A stretch of 64,000 bases of DNA from Anaerosporomusa subterranea (GTDB taxonomy: Bacteria; Bacillota; Negativicutes; Sporomusales; Acetonemataceae), in NCBI RefSeq assembly GCF_001611555.1, contig NZ_LSGP01000001.1:62001-126000 (forward strand), in the 5' to 3' direction. A model generated the notes under the pieces. The model did not search any database. It was not told the DNA's origin and worked only from the letters and a program-made list of their open reading frames with translations. This document shows, one piece after another, positions 1 through 6,076 of the stretch; the first letter of the stretch is position 1, and each line of letters begins with the position of its first letter. The position numbers and the translations under genes are program-made.

Positions 1-1530
1 ATCATGACTTCTTTGCAGGAAGTCTCGGATTTTCTCGTCGTTGACCGAAGCTTCATTTATCGCATTACCGAGAATAGAGAAGAAGCGGTTTTGTCTCATT
101 CCTGGTCACGCGCAGATAATTTCTTTGATATCCCTAGAACAGTGAATTTACTCAATGGCCCATATGCGGGATGGAAAAGGCGGTTGGAGAAGGGTGACCC
201 CGTCTATATTGATGAGAGTGAAACAACGGAAGAGGATAAAGCGCCCTTAGCTGCGCTCGAGATCAAATCAGGCTTAATCGTGCCGATGGTTTGCGATGGA
301 AAGCTTGTCGGGGTTCTGGGCTATTCGCACGTAGGCGAGGCAAAAGAACGAAATGCTAGGAAAGCGGCTTTATGCCAGATGATTGGCGAGATATTTGCTA
401 GCGCTATGAGACGCAAACTGGAACTAGAGAGGTTGGAGAAAAGCGAGGCGGCGAGCCGGGCGCTACTCCGTTCTGTTCCTGACATATTGCTTCGAGTGAA
501 TAAGGAGGGGCGACTGTTAGATTATCAGCTTGCAAAAGGAAAACAGCTTTTCGTTAAGGATAACTTAAAAGAACTGCCGGTTGAGTATTGGTCGCCACTG
601 ATGGAAAAGATTCAGGCCGCCATCTCCACTGACGAGGTACAGTGTTTCGAATATGATCTGCAGCTTAATAACAGACTGCCACAAATAGAAGAAGCGAGAG
701 TTGTTGGCATAGATGATTCTGAGGCGCTGATTATGATTCGGGATGTCACAGAGGCAAGGCAGGCGCAGCGAAAGACAGCCGAGGCCGAACTGAAGATGAT
801 TAAGGCGCAGAAGTTAGCGACTCTCGGGGTGATGGCGGCAGGGATAGCTCATGAAATTAACCAGCCACTGCACTCGATTAAATTGGCGGCAAGCGGAGTC
901 TTGTATCTGCAGAAGATAGGCGTACAGTCCGGCGTGGATGAACTTATGGAAGAATTTGAGAAAATATCTGACGAAGCAGACCGTATTGCTGATGTGATGT
1001 CATCTATCAAGGCACTGTGCAAAAACAACGCGATTTTAGCGCCAACAGATGTCAATGCAGCCATTGAGTCATCCTTAAGTTTGATGGCGCCTAAGCTGCA
1101 GGCTGGTAGTATTGCTATTGAAAAGCAACTAAGTCCGGAGTGCCTCAGTATTTTAGGCAGTTTTACACAGCTGGAACAGGTGGTAACAAACCTCATTAAG
1201 AACGCAGTGCAAGTCCTTGAGCAAACCGAATCTGCAACAAAGCGGATAGTTGTCACAACCATTGTAAGCAATGGATTAGCAATTGTTGAGATTAGCGACA
1301 ATGGCAGCGGTATTAATCCGCAAGACCTCGATAGACTGTTTGATCCGTTCTTTTCTACCAAGAGCAATGCGGAGAACATGGGATTAGGCTTGCCAATTGT
1401 GCAGGCAATTGTAAGCAGTTGGAGCGGCAAAATCGATGTATTCAACAATGAGTACGGTGGAGCGATTTTTCGGCTAGAGTTCCCCGTTTATGCATGGAAA
1501 GGTGAGATCAATGCAAATCTTAGTGGTTGA
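1..1530 (+). CDS. Sensor histidine kinase, GAF-type, 5' end outside the window
   Basis: Cytoplasmic two-component sensor kinase. The frame is open from the window edge; the first ATG is at 4, but the protein seems to begin inside a GAF domain (about residues 1-135 counted from that ATG), so the true start probably lies upstream. A PAS-like linker follows (about 150-250). The phospho-acceptor box GIAHEINQPL has its histidine near residue 283. The HATPase part shows an N-box (NLIKNAVQVL, near 396), G1 (ISDNGSGI), F-box (FDPFFST) and G2 (GLGLPIV). No membrane segment is visible in the part present. The stop overlaps the start of the sigma-54 regulator by 20 bases, so the two are translated together and are almost surely a cognate pair. 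The signal is unknown. Confidence 0.9.
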   Translation: MMTSLQEVSDFLVVDRSFIYRITENREEAVLSHSWSRADNFFDIPRTVNLLNGPYAGWKRRLEKGDPVYIDESETTEEDKAPLAALEIKSGLIVPMVCDGKLVGVLGYSHVGEAKERNARKAALCQMIGEIFASAMRRKLELERLEKSEAASRALLRSVPDILLRVNKEGRLLDYQLAKGKQLFVKDNLKELPVEYWSPLMEKIQAAISTDEVQCFEYDLQLNNRLPQIEEARVVGIDDSEALIMIRDVTEARQAQRKTAEAELKMIKAQKLATLGVMAAGIAHEINQPLHSIKLAASGVLYLQKIGVQSGVDELMEEFEKISDEADRIADVMSSIKALCKNNAILAPTDVNAAIESSLSLMAPKLQAGSIAIEKQLSPECLSILGSFTQLEQVVTNLIKNAVQVLEQTESATKRIVVTTIVSNGLAIVEISDNGSGINPQDLDRLFDPFFSTKSNAENMGLGLPIVQAIVSSWSGKIDVFNNEYGGAIFRLEFPVYAWKGEINANLSG

Positions 1531-2905
1531 TGACGATAAAGTCAGTCGCTCTACTATTACAAGATTCTTAAGCCGCCTAAACCACTCTACAGTCGAGTGC
1601 GCCAACGCTGAGCAAGCTATTAGGGAGATTGCGGAGAAGACCTTCGATTTGGTGGTCTCAGATATAAGAATGCCCCGATTATCTGGTATTGACCTTATGC
1701 AGACCATCGCTGCGCTTCCAGGCTGCGGTCAGCTTGATGTGGTGCTTGTTACCGGGCATGGTACGCTGGAGTCAGCGATTGAGGCCATTCGTGCGGGCGC
1801 TATGGACTATCTGTTAAAGCCGGTTGACGCGAAGGATTTGGTGCGCATCCTAAAACAGGTGGAAGATAAGCGAAAGTGGCATGGCACGATAAATGCGAAG
1901 GACGGAACCGACGTTAGCAAGAATTTGCCTGATACCGTACACTATGATGGTCAGACCATGAAGCTGGGAGTTTTCTCGCAAGAGATGAAGGCTGTTTTAG
2001 AGCAAGCAAAGCTTTATCATCTCGATCGTTCGATCCCGGTCTTAATCCAAGGGGAAACCGGTACCGGCAAGGAGATCGTTGCCCGCATCATTCATTCCGG
2101 CGGCGATGAGGGAACGCAGCCCTTTATTGACATCAATTGTGCGGCAATTACGCCTAGTTTGTTTGAAAGTGAGATTTTTGGCTATGAAAGCGGATCGTTC
2201 ACCGGCGGATCGGCTGCAGGGCATAAAGGCAAGTTTGATCTGGCTGAGGGAGGAACGCTGTTTTTAGATGAAGTGGCTGAGATACCGATTGAACTGCAGG
2301 GCAAGCTGCTGCGAGTGCTTGAACAGAAAACATTCTACCGAGTCGGTGGTGTAAGAAAGATTCGCACGAATGTGCGAATAATCTGTGCGACAAATATGGA
2401 TTTAGAAGATGCCATTCACAAGGGGAACTTTCGGCAGGACTTATTCTACCGGCTGAGAGTCGGTCACATTGTTCTTCCGCCGCTTCGCAAGCGGCCTAAC
2501 GCGATCGTACCGTTAGCGCTGACGTTTCTGCAAGAGTCTGCCAAGATGAGAGGAAAATGCTTCAAACGCATAGACGAAGATGCGGCTAAAATCCTAAGCA
2601 CCTATGAGTGGCGGGGGAATGTTCGAGAACTAAAAAATATCATCGAATGGGTCGTCTTTATGTTTGATGATGAAGAACTCAAACCGAGCCACCTAACCCG
2701 CTTGACGCAGAGACCGGAGAAGATTCCGGCTAAGGCTAATCTTATCCAGACCACTGATGCGGGGTCTGTCTTAGATGACCACATTGAACAATTAGTTCAG
2801 CATGCGCTGCATATCAACGATGGCAACAAAGCGGCAGCGGCGCGATACCTCGGAATATCGCGCAGTTCGTTATATAGGATATTGGAACGAGCGGCCAAAG
2901 AGTAA
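1511..2905 (+). CDS. Sigma-54-dependent response regulator (NtrC family)
   Basis: Response regulator of 464 aa that should activate sigma-54 RNA polymerase after phosphorylation by the overlapping kinase. Order: receiver domain (D7-D9 acidic pocket, phospho-acceptor D51 in VSDIRMP, K in LLKPVD), AAA+ domain (Walker A GETGTGKE, Walker B GGTLFLDE), C-terminal Fis-type helix-turn-helix (NKAAAARYLGISRSSLYR). I use the ATG at 1511, preceded by a GGAAAGGTGAGA ribosome site, not the in-frame ATG at 1490. The sigma-54-contacting loop, normally GAFTGA, reads GSFTGG here: two changes, though the S form occurs in other family members. A sigma-54 promoter and inverted TGTC/GACA repeats lie just downstream (2930-3058), so the target is probably next door. 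Confidence 0.93.
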   Translation: MQILVVDDDKVSRSTITRFLSRLNHSTVECANAEQAIREIAEKTFDLVVSDIRMPRLSGIDLMQTIAALPGCGQLDVVLVTGHGTLESAIEAIRAGAMDYLLKPVDAKDLVRILKQVEDKRKWHGTINAKDGTDVSKNLPDTVHYDGQTMKLGVFSQEMKAVLEQAKLYHLDRSIPVLIQGETGTGKEIVARIIHSGGDEGTQPFIDINCAAITPSLFESEIFGYESGSFTGGSAAGHKGKFDLAEGGTLFLDEVAEIPIELQGKLLRVLEQKTFYRVGGVRKIRTNVRIICATNMDLEDAIHKGNFRQDLFYRLRVGHIVLPPLRKRPNAIVPLALTFLQESAKMRGKCFKRIDEDAAKILSTYEWRGNVRELKNIIEWVVFMFDDEELKPSHLTRLTQRPEKIPAKANLIQTTDAGSVLDDHIEQLVQHALHINDGNKAAAARYLGISRSSLYRILERAAKE

Positions 2906-2929
2906 GGTGTTTCACTTGAACGCATCATC

Positions 2930-2986
2930 TTGACACAATGTGTCAAAAAACGACATTGATGTGTGCGGCAGAAATGTCGAAATGTC
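2930..2986. promoter_or_regulatory. Probable enhancer (upstream activating sites) for the sigma-54 regulator
   Basis: Cluster of inverted and direct repeats: TTGACACA-A-TGTGTCAA (2930-2946, perfect), CGACATT (2951-2957) facing AATGTCG (2973-2979), and a perfect tandem GAAATGTC GAAATGTC (2971-2986). It lies about 80-140 bases upstream of the expected start point of the sigma-54 promoter at 3043-3058, the usual distance for NtrC-family enhancers, and directly behind the gene of such a regulator. Binding is inferred. Confidence 0.65.
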
Positions 2987-3042
2987 TAAAATAGATCAAC
3001 TATTTATTGGTGTATAGTAAATTCTAAAAGGAGTGCCTCAGT

Positions 3043-3058
3043 TGGCACGCCTTTTGCA
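3043..3058 (+). promoter_or_regulatory. Sigma-54 (-24/-12) promoter
   Basis: TGGCACG, four bases, TTGCA: a full match to the sigma-54 consensus with invariant GG and GC at the right spacing. Transcription should begin near 3069 and run rightwards. No convincing open reading frame follows before the XRE gene on the other strand; the only ATG with some context (3087) opens a 9-codon frame. Confidence 0.85.
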
Positions 3059-3068
3059 AGTATATAGA

Positions 3069-3225
3069 GAAGTGGGGTCATCCTGAATGGTGAGGAAGGG
3101 TCTACTGGTTTCCTAGGTTATCATCGAATATGTTGTGCTAATAAAATCAAGCAAAAGCACGAAGGAGTTATTTGTCGGTTTAACGAATACTATAGTATTC
3201 GTTAAACCGACAAAGTTCCTCATAA
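3069..3225 (+). ncRNA. Possible short sigma-54-dependent RNA ending in a large hairpin
   Basis: Inferred transcript from the sigma-54 promoter through the perfect palindrome at 3171-3214. No protein of useful length is encoded and no T-run follows the palindrome, so the 3' end is uncertain. If it reads on, it becomes antisense to the XRE gene and then passes the c-di-GMP riboswitch terminator ahead of the chemoreceptor gene. Confidence 0.35.
3171..3214. repeat. Perfect 44-base palindrome
   Basis: Loopless perfect inverted repeat centred between 3192 and 3193. Its core GAATACTATAGTATTC (3185-3200) shares 12 bases, ACTATAGTATTC, with the region upstream of the XRE gene (3506-3517). There is no T-run on either side, so it is not a standard terminator. 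It could be an operator of the XRE protein or an RNA stability element. Confidence 0.8.
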
Positions 3226-3247
3226 TAGGCATTTACATAAGAAAAGG

Positions 3248-3466
3248 CTAGCGTTCTTGCTCTAGATACTCCATTAGCCGCACGAGGGAGATGCCAAGCT
3301 CTCCGCAGATTTTGCCGATTGTCCGTAAAGACGGACTTTTTAGGCCCCTTTCCAATTGGCTGATGTAAGTGCGGTGAAGTCCAGTATTGAGAGCAAAGTT
3401 TTCTTGGCTGATGCCTTTGGCCGTTCTTAATTTTTTTAGTATCAGACCGAATTTTTTGTCTATCAT
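3248..3466 (-). CDS. Small XRE-family regulator resembling restriction controller (C) proteins
   Basis: DNA-binding protein of 72 aa made almost wholly of one Cro/C1-type helix-turn-helix: SQENFALNTGLHRTYISQLE, then RGLKSPSLRTIGKI. Length and sequence resemble the C proteins that time restriction-modification operons, and many orphan relatives. I start at the ATG at 3466; the 37 residues encoded upstream do not look like part of the fold. A TATAAT (complement of 3474-3479) lies only seven bases from this ATG, so the mRNA may be leaderless, as known for several C genes. A half-palindromic GACTATAGT motif at 3505-3513 sits where a C-box would. No methyltransferase or endonuclease gene is in the window. 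Confidence 0.75.
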   Translation of the reverse strand: MIDKKFGLILKKLRTAKGISQENFALNTGLHRTYISQLERGLKSPSLRTIGKICGELGISLVRLMEYLEQER

Positions 3467-3502
3467 ATATCCAATTATATGCCAGGTAACACTATTGTTA
3501 TA

Positions 3503-3519
3503 CAGACTATAGTATTCAG
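3503..3519. promoter_or_regulatory. Probable operator (C-box-like) between the XRE gene and the riboswitch leader
   Basis: Contains the palindromic core ACTATAGT with one intact ATTC arm, a second copy of the centre of the 3171-3214 palindrome. It lies upstream of the XRE -10 site and just before the c-di-GMP riboswitch, so it could control both directions. The spelling resembles the GACTTATAGTC sites of restriction controller proteins. Confidence 0.5.
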
Positions 3520-3537
3520 AAGAAAATAGATGCATTT

Positions 3538-3618
3538 TCATATGGCAAACTTGTTGAAAGATAAGGACGCAAAGCAATGGGTCTAAGGACGAATTAACGT
3601 CTATGATGCCAAGCCGCC
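3538..3618 (+). ncRNA. Cyclic di-GMP-I (GEMM-I) riboswitch
   Basis: Diagnostic core segments occur in order: GGCAAAC, a hairpin CTTGT-TGAAAG-ATAAG with the GAAA tetraloop, GGACGCAAAGC, then GGGTCTA leading into a second hairpin (GGACG-AATTAA-CGTCT) and the closing ATGCCAAGCCGCC. This is the conserved c-di-GMP-I aptamer with tetraloop-receptor pairing. It is followed by a terminator at 3644-3671 and then the chemoreceptor gene, so c-di-GMP should control read-through. Whether the ligand switches the gene on or off cannot be read from the sequence. Confidence 0.9.
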
Positions 3619-3643
3619 AATTAGCATTAGCTAACTGTTTATG

Positions 3644-3671
3644 AGACTGGCTATTGCCGTCTTATTTTTTT
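3644..3671 (+). terminator. Riboswitch expression-platform terminator
   Basis: Stem AGAC-T-GGC / GCC-GTCT with a TATT loop followed by TTATTTTTTT. It lies between the aptamer and the chemoreceptor gene. Confidence 0.75.
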
Positions 3672-3792
3672 ATCAAATATGGTATCCAATAGGCGACCGA
3701 AAAAGGAGTGAAGAGGCAAGTGTCGGATTAGGTTGTGTAACACGTATAGGAAACAGCGAACATGCAATGAAAGTTTGAGGGGGAACACCGCA

Positions 3793-5463
3793 ATGAAGAT
3801 TAGTACAAAGATCTATGGTGGCTTTGGCATTATGCTGGCAATCATGCTGGTGATTGTGGGGGCATTCTATTTTCAATATCAAGCTATCGAAAAGGCAACG
3901 AATACTCTAACTAATTATCGTATGCCGCTAGGGGATAATACTAAATTGCTTGCTCTGGAGACAGCTCGTGAAGCGGCTGCAGTTCGGGGCTATTTGGCCA
4001 CCGGCAACCCCCGGTTTAAACAGGATTTAGGTGAGGCGACGAAAGCGGCCGACGCTGCTCTCAACTACCTTAATAAAAATGCGCGAGTTAAAGAAGCACT
4101 AAAACCTGTTGCCGATGCTAGAAACAAATTTGTGCCTCACTTAATAAAGGTAGTTCAAATATATGATACGCAAGGGCAAACTGCAGCGGGGGCATATCTG
4201 TCCGCTGTTGCGCAAGACAATGATACTTTACTTGCGGAAATACACAAATACGTGCAAGAGCAGAACGAGTACATAGAAAAAGAGATTAAAGGTATTAACG
4301 AGCAGGAGAGCAAGATGACCGTAACCTTAGTTGTCATTTTGAGCATCGGCCTTTTAATTGGCGGCGTAAGCGCTGTATTCATCACCCGCCCGATCCTGGC
4401 TTCGATCAGGCAAGGTGTGTCATATGCAGAAGCAATGGCTCAAGGAATTTTTAACCAACATCATGAAATCAAGTCAAAAGATGAAATGGGACTCTTGCTG
4501 CAGAGTCTCAGCAATGCTTCTGACAACTTGCGTTCGTTAATTAAACAGGTATCCAATTCAGCAGAATTAGTAGCAGCATCCTCGGAAGAACTGACTGCCA
4601 GTGCTGAACAATCAGCTCAGGCAGCAAATCAGGTTGCAACTACGATTACTGATGTAGCCCAAGGCGCTGAGAAACAGGTACAGGCGGTCGATACAGCCGT
4701 TGCCGTTGTGGAGCAAATGTCGGCAGGTATCCAGCAAGTCGCTGCTAGTGCCAATGTGGTGACAGGTATGGCGGACAAGACTGCCGCAGCAGCCCAGCAA
4801 GGCGACAAAGCGGTAGAGGCTGCCGTGAGCCAGATGGGGAGTATCGAGAAGACGGTGTCCACTTCTGCGCAAGTAGTAACAAAGCTTGGCGAACGCTCGA
4901 AAGAAATCGGACAGATTGTTGACACCATCTCCGGGATTGCCGGACAAACTAACTTGCTGGCCTTGAATGCAGCTATTGAAGCGGCGCGTGCGGGCGAACA
5001 GGGCAGAGGCTTTGCCGTAGTTGCCGAGGAAGTGCGCAAACTGGCTGAACAGTCTCAGGAGGCGGCCAAGCAAATTGCCATTTTGATTTCGGAGATTCAA
5101 TCGGAAACTGATAAAGCGGTTGGTGCGATGAACGACGGTACTCGCGAGGTCAAGGTAGGGGCCGACGTCGTGAATTCTGCGGGTCAGGCGTTTAAAGAAA
5201 TCGTATTGCTGGTGAATGAGGAGTCAGGTCAAATCAAGGAAATATCGGCTGCCATTCAGCAAATGGCGTCTGGCAGCCAGCAGATCGTGGCATCTGTACG
5301 TGATATTGACCGAATCAGTCAGGACACCGCAGGCCAAACGCAGAGCGTTTCCGCGGCGACAGAGGAACAATCGGCATCAATGGAAGAGATAGCAGCCTCC
5401 AGCCAGGCCTTGGCTAAGATGGCGGAAGACCTCCAAGTTGCGGTTAGGAAGTTTACGGTGTAG
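3793..5463 (+). CDS. Methyl-accepting chemotaxis protein
   Basis: Membrane chemoreceptor of 556 aa. Start chosen at the ATG at 3793 behind GAGGGGG; the in-frame start at 3733 would add residues unlike a membrane anchor. One transmembrane helix near residues 10-29, a helical extracytoplasmic sensor of about 145 residues (four-helix-bundle/CHASE3-like), a second helix near 175-197, HAMP (about 198-250), then a long signalling coiled coil. The hairpin tip carries the highly conserved motif from [20 protein letters not shown] to [15 protein letters not shown] (about 380-415). The ligand is unknown. It sits behind a c-di-GMP-I riboswitch, tying its amount to second-messenger level, and 49 bases before cheW. 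Confidence 0.95.
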   Translation: MKISTKIYGGFGIMLAIMLVIVGAFYFQYQAIEKATNTLTNYRMPLGDNTKLLALETAREAAAVRGYLATGNPRFKQDLGEATKAADAALNYLNKNARVKEALKPVADARNKFVPHLIKVVQIYDTQGQTAAGAYLSAVAQDNDTLLAEIHKYVQEQNEYIEKEIKGINEQESKMTVTLVVILSIGLLIGGVSAVFITRPILASIRQGVSYAEAMAQGIFNQHHEIKSKDEMGLLLQSLSNASDNLRSLIKQVSNSAELVAASSEELTASAEQSAQAANQVATTITDVAQGAEKQVQAVDTAVAVVEQMSAGIQQVAASANVVTGMADKTAAAAQQGDKAVEAAVSQMGSIEKTVSTSAQVVTKLGERSKEIGQIVDTISGIAGQTNLLALNAAIEAARAGEQGRGFAVVAEEVRKLAEQSQEAAKQIAILISEIQSETDKAVGAMNDGTREVKVGADVVNSAGQAFKEIVLLVNEESGQIKEISAAIQQMASGSQQIVASVRDIDRISQDTAGQTQSVSAATEEQSASMEEIAASSQALAKMAEDLQVAVRKFTV

Positions 5464-5512
5464 AAGGCATCATAAGACTCAGCTGCGATGTTAGCAAGGA
5501 GGAACAAAAAGA

Positions 5513-5962
5513 ATGGCGGAAGAACAATTGGTTGTGTTTCGCTTAGGGAAAGAGGAATACGCTGTTTCGATTACGCAAGTCAAAGAGATCATTCACTTTA
5601 AAGGCACGACCAAGATGCCAAATACGCCTGCTTACATGAAGGGTATCATTAATCTTCGCGGCAAGGTGATTCCTGTTATCGAATTGGCCATGCGATTTGG
5701 AGTAGGGGCAGGCTGTGCAGTCGACCGGCGGGTAGTGATTGTGGAAACGGCGGGACAAGAGGTTGGGATTGTTGTAGACGAGGTTACAGAAGTAATCAGG
5801 CTGCAGGAGGCCGCCATTGAACCCGTACCGACTATGTCGGCGAGCAATGACTATGTTCGCGGCATAGGGAAAGATAAGGACAGGCTGCTGATAATACTTG
5901 ATTTGGCTAAATTGTTTAGAAAAGACGAGTTGGAAGAGATTCAATCAAGTCATATTGCGTAA
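5513..5962 (+). CDS. cheW: Chemotaxis coupling protein CheW
   Basis: Soluble 149-aa adaptor linking chemoreceptors to the kinase CheA. Whole length is one CheW fold: VVFRLGKEEYAVSITQVKEI at the start, GIINLRGKVIPVIEL in the middle, VGIVVDEVTEVIRL later. Strong ribosome site AAGGAGGAAC before the ATG. It forms an operon with the receptor, so receptor and adaptor amounts are both under the riboswitch. No cheA is in the window, so this is an accessory set feeding a kinase encoded elsewhere. Confidence 0.95.
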   Translation: MAEEQLVVFRLGKEEYAVSITQVKEIIHFKGTTKMPNTPAYMKGIINLRGKVIPVIELAMRFGVGAGCAVDRRVVIVETAGQEVGIVVDEVTEVIRLQEAAIEPVPTMSASNDYVRGIGKDKDRLLIILDLAKLFRKDELEEIQSSHIA

Positions 5963-6002
5963 CTTAAGGTAAGAGGGAAGCTTCCCTCTTACCTTAAGTT
6001 AC
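5959..6002. repeat. Perfect 44-base palindrome at the end of cheW
   Basis: Loopless perfect inverted repeat centred on AAGCTT between 5980 and 5981; it includes the cheW stop codon. No T-run follows. It may end or protect the chemoreceptor-cheW mRNA. Its sequence is unrelated to the other 44-base palindrome at 3171-3214. Confidence 0.75.
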
Positions 6003-6076
6003 TAGACCCAACTCATACTCGACGCGCGGAATGAACAATCGTTTCGTCGAAGCGATGTGTTTGGAGGAATAAAGGG

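Noticed and set aside
849-1448. 199-codon minus-strand frame
   Set aside because: Lies antisense inside the histidine kinase gene, whose motifs are complete; a shadow frame.
4612-5100. Long minus-strand frames of 162 and 136 codons
   Set aside because: Shadows of the repetitive, Ala-rich chemoreceptor signalling domain.
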